64,000 bases of DNA from Rhodosorus marinus (lineage: Eukaryota > Rhodophyta > Stylonematophyceae > Stylonematales > Stylonemataceae): the NCBI GenBank assembly GCA_029953675.1, contig JAMWBK010000001.1, forward strand, positions 3,013,001 through 3,077,000, given 5' to 3'. Below the pieces are notes generated by a model that was not told the DNA's origin, did not search any database, and saw only the letters and a program-made list of their open reading frames with translations. Position 1 is the first letter of the stretch; each line of letters opens with the position of its first letter. Both the position numbers and the translations under genes were made by a program. Positions 19,453 to 29,959 of this stretch are shown one piece after another.

Positions 19453-20328
19453 TTAATAGTAATCTGTGATTCCAAAGACGCATATGCAGCTGTGGTCGAT
19501 AATGCTGCGGGCGTACGTTCCGATTCCTTCTTCTGAGGCACACGGAGTTCCCACTGGGAGCCATCCTGGAGTGCACGGGGAGGGAAGCGGCTGGACCCAG
19601 TCGCCGTCACAAGCATTGTAGCAGGTGTTCAGACCCTCGGCCTGACTCCTCGTCATAGGAGTCATCGGAGGCTTGGGACCGCCGGTATCCAACGGCAACA
19701 GTTTGACCATGGGAAAGGTCGCTTTGACGTCGGGATCGATCGGCTGCACCGGTTCGACGTCGGGATAGATCGGCTGCACCGGTTCGACGTCGGGATAGAT
19801 CGGCTGCACCGGTTTGACGTCGGGATAGATCGGCTGCACCGGTTTGACGTCGGGATAGATCGGCTGCACCGGTTTGACGTCGGGATAGATCGGCTGCACC
19901 GGTTTGACGTCGGGATAGATCGGCTGCACCGGTTTGACGTCGGGGTAGATCGGCTCCCCCGGCTCGAGGTCGGGATTGATTGGCTGCACTGGCTCCACGT
20001 CGGAGTTCGATATGGTTTGAATTATGTGCTGCTCGAGCTCGCAATAGCAGGAGTCAGAGTCTGGAGCCTTTTCCCTCACGTAAAAACCGTCAATACCGAA
20101 CTGCCGGCAGGGGGTTCCTTCTTCAACGATGTGGTTGCTGCATATGGGACGGTATTGGCAATCGGTGAACTCACAAGTTTTGTCCTGTGGATGGAAAAAA
20201 GGGTTGGTTCAGGTCCTCAGTTGTCGAAACAACAGCTCGGGAAGTTGCGAACCTACCTTGGTTGGGACGGCCATGGCAAGACCAACCACCAGGGCCAGCA
20301 GGGTGGCTAAAGTAACGTTGATCTTCAT
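19453..20328 (-). CDS. secreted Cys-rich protein with proline-rich ten-residue repeats (CRP-2, about 267 aa)
   Basis: Two exons, 20328-20257 and 20184-19453, are joined in phase 0 across a 72-bp intron (CAAG|GTAGG ... TCCACAG). Exon 1 is almost exactly a signal peptide (LATLLALVVGLAMA, cleavage near AVP). The mature protein starts with a Cys-rich domain (CEFTDCQYRPIC ... GTPC ... SCYC). Then come about nine copies of a ten-residue unit PVQPIYPDVK encoded by 30-bp repeats. It ends with a second Cys-rich domain (CYNAC ... GTPC ... CIC) of similar Cys spacing. This looks like two small disulfide domains joined by a stiff Pro-rich spacer, as in extracellular matrix or wall proteins. I recognise no named family. 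A decayed copy lies at 14242-13388. Confidence 0.8.
19722..20010. repeat. in-frame 30-bp tandem repeat inside the Cys-rich gene
   Basis: Eight perfect-length 30-bp units fill 19741-19980, with partial diverged units on both sides. The unit is GATCGGCTGCACCGGTTTGA then CGTCGGGATA on the plus strand. The units differ by one or a few bases and adjoin without spacers. They encode the Pro-rich ten-residue repeat on the minus strand. Confidence 0.95.
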
Positions 20329-20544
20329 CTTCTTGCTCGTTGAGCGTAGTTCTCTTCTTCTTATAGTTCTTCGCTGTCTCGTTCGTTGTTTTCCTCGTTG
20401 TCTTGTTGCTGTTGTTGCGTTCTTCCCTTGAAACAATCCTGAGAAATCCATTGTACTCCCTTCATTAAATAGTAGTCTTTCGAACCTCCGTTTCGAGGAG
20501 AACTGGAACCTCCAGCAAACATGCTTAGGGCGCACAGTTTCCAA

Positions 20545-21170
20545 AAAAAACCAAACCGGAAAGTATTGGTGATGTGATGATGTATTTTGAGGCGGACTTG
20601 AAACTCTCCTGAAGTTTGGGGTGCGTCCTTCCGGAGGACTGCATCGCGCGGACGGCCTTAAACTTTTAGAGCGAGGCTCCTGGGCAATTTTTTGACCGGG
20701 ACTTGTCTGCTCTCCTTGAAGAACTTATGCACCCTAGAGAAAATAGAACCCCCATTGAGAAATCGGGGGCTTCCTTCGGCGTTGAACTGGGTTTCCAAAA
20801 AAAAAAAAACTTTCTTGAACTTTTTGAACAATACTGAAATACGTCAAAAGTTTGTTCAACGGTTTCGTGGCAGATAAAAATATGATAAGAATAGCCGTGG
20901 CCAAGGATGTAAATTCAATTCTATTCATGAATTTGCCCAAGGACTTTACAAAAAGTTGGAGGCAGAGGCTTTCCCGTAAGGCGGACGGAGAGTTTCTGGA
21001 GGGCAGTATAGATTGATATGTTGACTGAGTTTACAGTTTTCAGTCATTATCCTAAAGGAGACTCTAGTGCTACACTTTCCTTCCAAAATAAACACCAAAA
21101 AACTTTAAAGATTCACTGAGCGAGTTTATTTAAGAAAAACTCAGAAAAAATCTATGGCGGGTGTCCCCGA
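20545..21170. other. 5' flank of the Cys-rich gene; no gene seen
   Basis: 20545-20830 matches 14435-14650 and 14880-14940 (shared GGAAAGTATTGGTGA, CTTCCGGAGGA, GAAATACGTCAAAAGTT). It is therefore the upstream region duplicated together with the gene. No open frame above 70 codons is convincing. Confidence 0.6.
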
Positions 21171-21172
21171 AC

Positions 21173-21480
21173 CTAGGGAGCAAGGGCAACCCGGAGATCT
21201 TGATTCAGCAAGTCTGCCAAGGGCGGGCGCTTCTCATTTTTGATTTCAACAACCGTGTTCCTCATGATGGTCCAAAGTCCCCGGTACAACCGGTTTAGGG
21301 TTGTATTCCTGGTAAGGACGTGGCGACTTGGGAAGGGCGGCGACGCGACCATGGCCTCGAACATCCACTTTTAGGTGCTGTGCGAAACAACACCATCCGC
21401 ATAGAAGTCCCATACTAACGTAGGGCCTAAACGAAATTTGAGCATCGAATTGAATTGTGGCTATTACGACTTGCGCTACC
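21173..21480 (-). mobile_element. old non-LTR retrotransposon relic
   Basis: Minus-strand pieces LNRLYRGLWTIMRNTVVEIK and EKRPPLADLLNQDLRVAL match LNLLYREFRPIVRQASLEIE and EKPLPVADYQNDERRVAD of the copy at 5.5 kb. The match spans the region just before the endonuclease core. A frameshift separates it from the preceding piece (FDAQISFRPYVSMGLLCGWC). Confidence 0.65.
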
Positions 21481-21499
21481 GATCCCGTTAGTATTGACA

Positions 21500-24250
21500 T
21501 CAAAGGATCACCCATTGCCGCAAGCTCTTAAGAAGCATGTTTTCGCACTTCACGAACGTTGGTGCCTCATGGACGAGTAAAGCTGTTTTGCATTGATCTC
21601 GGTTCCTAAAAGAATTAATCACCTGGAAGGTAGTCCACGCGAAAAGCAATCCTTCCTCGAGCTCCCGCATCTTGAGCCAAAGCTGGACTCGGCCCAAAAC
21701 AAGGCCTGAAGCTCATATGACTCGAGAGCGATAGGTGTGCTCGCTGAGAGCGAGGAAACTGGTTCGCATCCGGAAACGTGACGGATAGGTACGATGACCT
21801 TACTAAGGTTGTCTCGGATAAATACCGCCTTGGTGTTTGCCTTTAAGGTAGGCACTTTCCGACATTGACGCGTATGAGCTGGAATCGCAGTATGGTAAAA
21901 ATAGAATCCTCGATTCCAAAAGGGCTTTTTCACCATAAAAATTCAGGTGTTTCTTCTGAACAACTACGGCTGTTCTGCACCAAAATCGAGGGCCGGACAC
22001 GAGCACCATTCGCTGTTTTCCTTCGTCAGAGGATTCGGTAATTGATCAAAACTGAATGAATTTGATCAATTACAGACCCAAGTCGCTACACGTTCATTCA
22101 ATCTTTAAGAGTTGTAAAGAGTGCAAACCAGTTCAGTCAATATCACAGCACTCAGTATAGTCAATCAATATTTCTTGGAACTTGCAATTGTTTCCTAACA
22201 GAATGCCCCCGCCTTGTTAGGAGACTGCAAAAATAGATACCCGGAGAGTAAAAACAGACTGCAGACGGCGAAGAAGGGGGTCCACCCCCTCCCCCCCCCC
22301 CACTCCGCAGACTTTAAACATCAAAGCAAGACGTTCGTCCGTGCTAGGAAGTTCGATACAATGAGCTGAATCATACTGGTAGTTCGGAGAGGCAACGCGC
22401 ATTCGGCAGATTTATTGATAATTCATGATTGGCATCTAATCGGTGTTTGACGAAGGAGATCATTAATTCTTCGAATAAACCCATTCATTCAATCCATCCA
22501 TTCATTTTTAATAATTCGTAAGGCAAAGGAAAAAGGTGTCGGTTGGAGATAGAAGAAAGGGTGGAACTTTTTAGAGTTACAAGGAGAAGGCGGGAGTTTT
22601 TTGGTTGTCATCTCGTCCTATTTGGTGAAGGGTATGCATCAAAGGGGAAGGTACGACTTTTGAGAATTGGTTTACACAAACAGTAAACAGGTAAGAATTT
22701 TTCGGGACTTGAGAGAGTTTGTAAGTTGTTTTTTTTTTTTTTTGGGTTGATCGTTTGGTGTTTGAGCTTGTACACCACAGTGCCAGGATCGAAGTTGTTG
22801 ACCAAACATCGTCAAGGCCTCCTTCTTTGCAAGTGGGATTGGTCGGGTAAAGGCCAGCAAACACCCACTTGGGTCAATACTCAAGCTTTTGGTGGAAGCT
22901 AGAACGGTTGACAGTTTAGTTTTCGATGTAAACCCTTTAGGTTTTTACGTCAGTTGGTGACACGCGATTTTCGCCATCGTTTGGGTGGTAGCTGCCGAAT
23001 AAGGGCTACGGGGTGGTTGCAAAGAGCAAAACTTTGCCACAGGCTGTCCGGGTGTTTGAGACCGTTGTATATGATTTTCGGATCGGTGCTTATTCTAGCC
23101 TGCTTTTGGGGGTTGCAACGATCTTAAAAATATAAAGACCGTTCGAGTCCTCGAAATTGGGGTCTTTTTCCACATTTCACGGGGACAACCCCAACCTCTC
23201 CCAGCGACTGCTCGAATGACTATAGGACGGCCACCGGAACCCTGTAGCCTTTGTTCGGCAGCCATCTACAGCAGCGTGTCCTTCAAGTTACGACTTTCCT
23301 GATAGATGGTCAATAAAGTCCTAGGAGCACGAGGAGTTGGCTAGTAGCCATCATCCTCGCAAAATCGCTTGTGACCTTGATCCTCATCAGAAGAAACTAC
23401 TTCAACTACCAGTCACCCTCTTCATAAATCGATCCTCAGTTGAGCGAATTCACAGGCATCACCTTCCCGATCGGAATTTGTCAGGCTGCACGGAATTCAG
23501 CGGACATTGACAGGTGCTAAAGCATTATTCGGTGGAACTTCTATTCTCCCATTTTTTTAACTGACTAAATGTCCTCGGAGATTAACAACCCCACTCTGCT
23601 AACCGTGGGGACAGCTTCCAGCCCCTCAGCAGTCCGCTCCATAGTCCCCCGACATAGAATTTCGTGAAGTATAATATGACTATTGACTGGTGGTTTTACC
23701 AATGATTAGGTTTATGGGATTTCTATTTATAAGCGTAAAGACGAATAGACGAAAAACCATCAACCTAAAAAAGGAAAAAAAAAACGAAAATGATTCAGGC
23801 CTTGTAATGAGGATCGAAATGTGTAATGCTTCAATCAAATTCATTCAATCTGTAGCGTGAACGTCACAAACGCATTCAATTTTTTTAACATCTTTCTCGT
23901 CGAGGACAAAAAGTTCGTGGCGAATACTCCATGACACGTAAACCAAAGTACTTTCACGGGCTATCAGTGCCGCCCCTTTGCATGAAGCAAGTTTGGTACT
24001 ACACCTCTTGGAATAAGTAAGAATGGCGGATTGGGGGAAGTATATTATGATTATCAATTAGGTTGATGGGCTTCCCTGCTATTAACCATTCGTTCGTTCT
24101 ATTAATATAGTTGTGCTTCAAACTCTGTCCGTCCACAGTAAGAATTTTTTTTTTGCTATGAATTGGTTTAGACTAGCACTTAGCAACCAGTTCCATTTTT
24201 TGAGGTACACTTTAGGTTAACGAAGTCAGGACGGGATCTGGCATTCACAT
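21500..24250. other. long gene-free stretch
   Basis: No open frame has a recognisable product. It is AT-rich with several simple features: a 13-bp inverted repeat near 22040-22075 (GTAATTGATCAAA / TTTGATCAATTAC), a C-run at 22290-22305, ATTC-type short repeats near 22480-22510, and a T-run near 22730. 21790-21815 shares GATGACCTTACTAAGG with 15066. Confidence 0.5.
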
Positions 24251-25130
24251 AAATGGCAGTTGGAAGGTGGTAACAGATGTTTTTGGATCAACTAGCCTTA
24301 GCGACTGTGAGGTTCCCAGTCTTTGTGGACGGTGAGCACTGTCCACGTAGGTAGGCCGCGCTGGAGCTGAAGGGGTTGCACTGATCCATTGGCAATATTT
24401 GGTACTCCAGTGAAGCCGGTTTTGGTCTACCTTCCTTTGCGAACGCAAAGAGAGATCTTTCTTGACGATGGCCTTTTCAGTCTCCAAATAAACGCATTCA
24501 TTTATTTTGTTCCTTGGTATCTATTCCGCATTATGCCGACATAGCGCTCTGGGCTATGTCAGTAAAAACCAGTAAAACCATTGGGCAAACGCATGGCCAG
24601 GGTAGCCAAGTTGGAAGATCCTTGGATTTTCAAAAACTTCAATTTGTAATCTTCAAAATGCTTTGTACTCTTCTCGGCTTGATCTCGCTCGTCTTAACTA
24701 ACGGGGGTAGGACATTTGCTTATGTACGGAACGAAGGCAATTCTTTTCTTGGTCTTTTTTGGTATTGTTTATAATTTCAAAGTGTTCGCCGGGGCAAGAA
24801 GGGTTGTGTCACACTGCAACGATTTAGTTGGAAGGCGGTTACCACTACGATTTCAAGAGAACGGTGGCGTTTGAGCTTCAACCTTGTTAGAGCGGCCGCT
24901 TGTAAACACACACATACTTCTCACTTTCTCTGCTTCTTTTTTTTCCTCAGTCGGATTGGTTTTGTCTATTTTTGGGGTGTGATCAATAAATAGCAAATGC
25001 AGGTTAGGGCGGGGGGTTCAACTCTAGTGGGCCGCGTTCAAGTAGATTATACTCTAACAGGCGAAGATGGTATGGGTCCCGTGACTGTATTTGGTACTCT
25101 TGTGAATTTTCGTATTCCATGCTTCAGTTC
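23690..25130 (+). repeat. dispersed repeat family X, copy upstream of the second 894-residue gene
   Basis: The copy is patchy. GGGATTTCTATTTATA is at about 23717. AGCGACTGTGAGGTTCCC and CAATATTTGGTACTCCAGTG are at 24300-24415. The pyrimidine tract plus TCAGTCGGATT and TTTTTGGGGTGT are at 24910-24980. A second GTATTTGGTACTCTTGTGAA is at 25090. Order and orientation match the 8.4-9.3 kb copy. The stretch 24470-24600 inside it carries two short retroelement tails. Confidence 0.5.
24470..24600 (+). mobile_element. two short non-LTR tails
   Basis: TTTTCAGTCTCCAAATAAACGCATTCA is a subfamily-A type tail, shown in part and also present at 34855. It is followed by a subfamily-B tail: TAGCGCTCTGGGCTATG, then GTAAAAACCAGTAAAACCA. 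Confidence 0.55.
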
Positions 25131-25327
25131 ATCTACAACATCCTTGGAATTAGCGAAACTCCTCTTTGCCGGGAAATGGTCACGTCATTCGTCCCGCGCT
25201 CGGGAGAGCTAAAGCGCGGGGAGCCCACTTCAGCCGCCGCATGATCGCGCCTTTTGTCGCTCGAATTTCGCACTAAATTTGGACTCAGAAAATTCTGTTC
25301 ACAGTTCCTTACGAAGTCTGTACGCTG

Positions 25328-25407
25328 GCAAGGATGTCTATATAAAGCGCCCTCGGGACCCGGGAGACGTCAGGAGGGTCTAAGGAGAAGATCATTAGTT
25401 AAGCAAA
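25328..25407 (+). promoter_or_regulatory. TATA box and 5' leader of the second 894-residue gene
   Basis: TATATAAAG begins at 25339, 69 bp before the ATG at 25408. Its surroundings (TACGCTGGCAAGGATGTC, GCGCCCTCGGGACCCGGGAG) are nearly identical to those of paralogue 1. Confidence 0.75.
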
Positions 25408-28092
25408 ATGGATATGAAATTGTATTCGAGAGTGAGCGTTGTTTTCATTCTACTGCTCAGCGCGAGCAACGCGGTTCCCTGCGGGCGAGCCTGGGAGAGT
25501 GAGAGTATTCCTCTAGAGCTTGTACATAGCAGCCGACAGGTTAGCTGCAATGGTGTTGCACCTCTTCCAGAAGCGGTTCAGTTAAAGGGCATACCCGGCA
25601 TTGACTCGAACTGTATCGCAGCGTCTGATGTGGTAACCTTACCCGGCACTCTTTCGGCGCTGGTGATGGACGAACTCGACGCTTCGCAGCAGGCCAAGGA
25701 CATCGTTAGCGGCATTCTGAATCCGCTGGAGGCTGCCGTAAGAGTTGCGCTGAAGAACTTGACGCCGAGGGCAAATGACAACATCTGCTTTGGAAACTTC
25801 CAAAGCAGCGAAATGAAGGGTGAATTCTCCCTGGACAAGAATCGAATGAGTGCTAACAAGTGCAGCAAATTGCCACTGGTCGCAGGACAGGAGTGGTCCA
25901 CGTTTGCCTTCGCTTTAACAGCTCCGTTTCCGGGATGCGTGACGCAAGCAAACCAGACCGCAACCTTCTGTGCGGCAGTCAGCATTTGTCCACAAACGAA
26001 GCTGCCGACTGTCGCGGTAGTTGTGGGAGCAACAACAATGGCCTGTCTTGGAGAGAATATGGCTGCGGGAGATGGCGGTATCACGTGGGCCTTGACCAAG
26101 GTAGCGTCAGTGGGGCTTGATGCCATCGCTGGCGGTATCTCGTTGAGCAACGCATTGTACGCGAAGGCCAATGTTTACACGGGACATCAGGATAAGAAGT
26201 ACCGCTTGATTAACTATGAGATTCGCGGCAACTACTACGACTCGATTCTGTTTGCTCTCAAGCTTGAGAAATTCAAGGTTCCGCCAGTGCTCAGTCTGTC
26301 GGGTGCTTCTACGAGAATTGTTTCCGTTCGAGGGCTGGAGAATATTGCGTTCGAGAATACAATCAGCGCATTCAAGGGTGGGGAGGACTCGAACGGGTTC
26401 CAGGACGACATTTTGGATCTCTTCGAATCTATGTCCGGTGTTACTATTCAGGCAGCCATGATAATGAACCTGAAGTTGCAGTTCAAGTTTTCTAAAGTCC
26501 CGGGCTTGCATAAGATACTTCCAGACTCGGGGGTGATGACCATAGGGGAGATGAACATGTTTGTGAGTACGGGGTCGGCGACCCCACCCGGTGATGAATA
26601 CAAGGATCTCGTCGTTAAGCCGGGAGTCTATGCTTTCGTTGGCAGCAATGCAGTTCCGGCGATCATTAAGGGGATGTTGGAGTACCTGTTGAGCTTTGTT
26701 GGAGCTGTTCTGGACCTGTTCGGAGATTGGGTACCGTTTAAGCTTGATGCAAAGGATCTTCTTAGCGGATTCAACCCGGGAGCATCGGACCACTTCGCCT
26801 TTGGTTTCACGGCGAATGCGGACCAGACTGGGATTATGCTGAACGTGCCCTTGATTTTCGACTTTTTGGGGCACGCGACTTTTGAGTGCACGACAGACTA
26901 TAAATCGCTGAGGTGCCGCGTTGATACCAACTTCAACTCCAAGTTCTTCATAGCGATAGCGGAAACGATTGCAGAAGGAGTCTTGTGGGTTATCAAAGAG
27001 GCGGATGAGTTCTTCACTAATATTGGAAACGTTATTGGTGCCGCGCTCGAGGATGCTGTGGATAGTGTTGTCAGCGTGTTCTCTGAGGCGAACATGAAGA
27101 AGACTGCGAAAATGATAGAGAAAGGACTGGTCAGTGTTGGGTCCGACATTAAGGATGAACTTGAGGACTGGGCTCGATGGGCGGAAACCGTCTTCGATGA
27201 TTTCGGCGACATACTCGCAGACTTGACGGCTGACGCGATTCACGAGATCGCCAAGTTCGGCAAGAGCTTTGTTGACGACGCGAGAGACTTCTTTGAAAAT
27301 ATGGGGAAAGAGCTGGAGAATGCCGCCAAGTTTCTGGGAGATCAGTTCAAATGTGGCCCCAACAATGTTATCAGCAGCATCACCAAATGCCCCACCTGTT
27401 GTATTCCTATGAACTCCGTCGCGAAGTTCCTTAAGAACGCCGGGAACGACATCGCCAGTGCGTTTGACACCGTCCTGAAGACGCTTTCTAACGTCGCGTT
27501 GCAGGCCGGTGAGCTGTTCTGGAAGAAGAGAACGAGCTATTCGACGTCATTCATGAACCCCAATCGGTACGATCAATACCAGTGCCGCATGGTGCGTGTG
27601 TACAGGATTGAGAAGAAGTACCTCCTTGGCATCAAGATCAGCGAGAAGAGAAAGTACGCTGGAGATTCGTCGGATGAGAACTGCGTGAGACAGATATTGG
27701 AAAAAGCCAAGGAAGTTGTTGAAGATTATGACGAGTACGAGAAGGCGGAGAAGAATTACGAGAGCGTGGTAGAGGAGCATCAGGATGCCCTCTTTGCGTC
27801 AGAGCTTTCTAAGGAAGACTTGTGTGAAAAGGGCTCCTTCAAATGCACGAGGGATCTAGGGCGGGATAAGATCGTTCCAGGATCCAAATGGATTCCGGTG
27901 ACAATTACCTGCTCAGCAAAACAGATCGGAAAGGACGGAGGGTTCAGTGGAACGATCATAACTGAATCGTTGACCAAGGACGTGGACGTGACGAACACGA
28001 TCAACCGCGGCGAAGAAATTAAGGTCATGTGGAATGAGATGAAGGAGCTTATTGCAGAGAAGATGACCCCAACCCTTGCTCGTCGACGTTAA
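25408..28092 (+). CDS. large secreted protein of unknown family, paralogue 2 (894 aa)
   Basis: This has the same length and layout as the gene at 9569: signal peptide (VVFILLLSAS), Cys-bearing N-terminal part, hydrophobic segment near residue 440, long acidic amphipathic helical run, CPTCC cluster, and the same C-terminal LARRR. It is an intact single exon. Identity is uneven. Codons for residues about 390-610 are almost unchanged at DNA level, while residues about 665-760 differ often (for example the SYSTSFMNPNRYDQYQC stretch against SYETRLKLPHQFDQYQC). An intact frame with many amino-acid changes implies both copies stayed under selection. Function is unknown. Confidence 0.9.
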   Translation: MDMKLYSRVSVVFILLLSASNAVPCGRAWESESIPLELVHSSRQVSCNGVAPLPEAVQLKGIPGIDSNCIAASDVVTLPGTLSALVMDELDASQQAKDIVSGILNPLEAAVRVALKNLTPRANDNICFGNFQSSEMKGEFSLDKNRMSANKCSKLPLVAGQEWSTFAFALTAPFPGCVTQANQTATFCAAVSICPQTKLPTVAVVVGATTMACLGENMAAGDGGITWALTKVASVGLDAIAGGISLSNALYAKANVYTGHQDKKYRLINYEIRGNYYDSILFALKLEKFKVPPVLSLSGASTRIVSVRGLENIAFENTISAFKGGEDSNGFQDDILDLFESMSGVTIQAAMIMNLKLQFKFSKVPGLHKILPDSGVMTIGEMNMFVSTGSATPPGDEYKDLVVKPGVYAFVGSNAVPAIIKGMLEYLLSFVGAVLDLFGDWVPFKLDAKDLLSGFNPGASDHFAFGFTANADQTGIMLNVPLIFDFLGHATFECTTDYKSLRCRVDTNFNSKFFIAIAETIAEGVLWVIKEADEFFTNIGNVIGAALEDAVDSVVSVFSEANMKKTAKMIEKGLVSVGSDIKDELEDWARWAETVFDDFGDILADLTADAIHEIAKFGKSFVDDARDFFENMGKELENAAKFLGDQFKCGPNNVISSITKCPTCCIPMNSVAKFLKNAGNDIASAFDTVLKTLSNVALQAGELFWKKRTSYSTSFMNPNRYDQYQCRMVRVYRIEKKYLLGIKISEKRKYAGDSSDENCVRQILEKAKEVVEDYDEYEKAEKNYESVVEEHQDALFASELSKEDLCEKGSFKCTRDLGRDKIVPGSKWIPVTITCSAKQIGKDGGFSGTIITESLTKDVDVTNTINRGEEIKVMWNEMKELIAEKMTPTLARRR

Positions 28093-28167
28093 TCGGTCTT
28101 GCGGGTGGCTACTAGAGAGTTTCCGCAGTGAAAAAGAATCGATTGGGCCTGCAAATAGGTTTTTCCC

Positions 28168-28299
28168 CGTGCTGTACAGAGATTGCGCGAGTGGAGGTTG
28201 TGAATACCTGACTGGATTCCCGGATTTTACCCGCGTGCTGTACAGAGATTGCGCGAGTGGACGTTGCGAATACCTGACTGGATTCCTGGATTTTACCGC
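28168..28299. repeat. 66-bp tandem duplication in the 3' flank of paralogue 2
   Basis: Two adjacent units start CGTGCTGTACAGAGATTGCG at 28168 and 28234 and share AATACCTGACTGGATTCC. The equivalent 3' flank of paralogue 1 (about 12350-12415) has only one diverged unit, so the duplication arose after the genes separated. Confidence 0.9.
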
Positions 28300-29285
28300 A
28301 GGATTGTATTTAGCCCACAGAAAAACCCAGTTAGACACTCATTTTTCATAATAAACAGTCACTCTATGAAGTTTCCGAATCCATAACTAGTCATTCTTTG
28401 ACTTGTCAAAGGAATGAAGCGAGATTGCTCCAACTCATGACAACTCCGGCACGACAGTGACGAGACTGTTAGAGTGCTGCGCTATCCCGACATTTGCAAT
28501 TGATTCTGCTCGCCGGTCATGCAGTTTTTAGGTTTTTGGTGCACTACTGTTCTTTGATGTTGCTCTAGTAGCCACCTTCTGAGGTTCATGATCGCCCATC
28601 GTCTTGAATTAGTTTATTGTACACACAAGGGTTCTCCTGAAATCGTCACAGTGCCTATAGTATGTCCGGAAAGTCACCGGTACCGCAAAAAGCGGCCGGT
28701 GGATTTTCGTGAGCGGGAATCTGCTGCAGGTGCTCAAGAGAAGCGTGGTCAACCTGCTCTCCATGAATGCGACGCCAGTACGTAACACCCATTGTCGAGG
28801 GGAGAAAGGGCCTCAGCAAAGCACGAATTGAAGGCAACTGCTTATTTGAGAGTCCAATTTGGTAATTAAATCCTCGCTACTCCCCCTCTAGGGTGCCATT
28901 TACTTGACTGATCCTCACTGCACCCAATGGAATCGTCCGCCGTGGTCCACACAGTTGCTATTGATCGCATCCAAATATTAGGATGCTATTAGAGGCAATA
29001 CCAAAGCTCACCCCTTGAATTTTCCCCCTCACTTCCTTTTCACAATCCAAAGAAGCATATAATATTTCATATTCATCCATCTGAGTCTCGGGTTAGGCAG
29101 GCTGCGGTAAGGGGGACTCATGTTTTCGAATGAATTTGTTCATTCATTCGAAAGGGGACCAGCAGACATAGCCGAGAATCCTGGACAATTTAGCGCCGTG
29201 TTGCCGAAATCACCTGCGAAGATAGACGTCTTACCATGAAGGAGTCGTTAAAATAGAGAAAAGAGTGGAACTAGGTATAAAAGTG
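28300..29285. other. intergenic stretch, nothing recognised
   Basis: No supported gene. A small palindrome of GAATGAA/TTCATTC words lies near 29125-29152. Confidence 0.45.
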
Positions 29286-29375
29286 CACAAGCCAAGGCGA
29301 CGGTACCGAGTCTCGGCAAGCATGTTGCTATAATATCACCATAAAACGACGCAGAACCAGCGAGGAGTAGGATAT
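29285..29375 (-). mobile_element. non-LTR retrotransposon 3'-end relic (subfamily B), inverted
   Basis: GAGTCTCGGCAAGCATGTTGCT then ATAATATCACCATAA matches the inverted relic at 6690-6790 and the complement of 18500-18540. Confidence 0.55.
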
Positions 29376-29392
29376 ACTCGGTAACACGGCCA

Positions 29393-29890
29393 TCAGAACA
29401 AATCCAAGAGTTGTTTGGCATGAATGAAGGAGCAGACTAGCGGAGAAGGGAGAAGCCATATTATCCCGTGAGGAGATTTTGAAAGCAGGCAGGGGGGGAG
29501 TAGGAGATCCTGACAGCCCTCGTTACAGCATTCGATGCAGTTGTGCGGAATGATGCGGGCAAATGGGCGAGTTACTGGCGGTTTTGACTGCTGCCGGTTT
29601 AGAGGAAGTTTTGGGCCTTCGCTTTTTTTTGACTTTTTCCACAATTGTGAAGTCATCTATGTGCAGAGTTGCGAACATATTCGTCCATCAGCTGCGAAAA
29701 GCGCTCACTATCGTCGTCTCTTAATTTTTTTGCAAAGACGCACAGGCAGCTGTGGTCGAGAAGCCTACAGTTCGGCATATCCTTCCACGGAAGCACGCGG
29801 AGATCCGGTCGGGAGCCATCCTAAAAGGCGCTGGGCCAGGGGGAGGGTTGAGGGGGCGGGGAAGCGGCTAAATCCAGTCACAGATATTTG
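29393..29890 (-). pseudogene. 3' remnant of a third Cys-rich/proline-repeat gene copy (CRP-3)
   Basis: 29400-29660 matches the downstream flank of the other copies (a purine-rich GGAGGAG patch, GATGCGGGCA). 29735-29885 matches the last coding part (AAAGACGCACAGGCAGCTG, GGGAGCCATCC, GGAAGCGGCTxxAxCCAGTC). The repeat region and 5' half are missing, replaced by retroelement sequence. It lies downstream of and convergent to the second 894-residue gene, exactly as CRP-1 lies relative to the first. Confidence 0.7.
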
Positions 29891-29959
29891 GTTGGCCGGA
29901 GCCACCTTAGGCTGGGCTTAGATCTTGGAACCAGGTGACAACGAGGTCGGCAACACGGT

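Noticed and set aside
19722-20010. CRISPR-like array of 30-bp repeats
   Set aside because: The units adjoin with no spacers, lie in frame inside a eukaryotic coding exon, and differ by codon-level substitutions.
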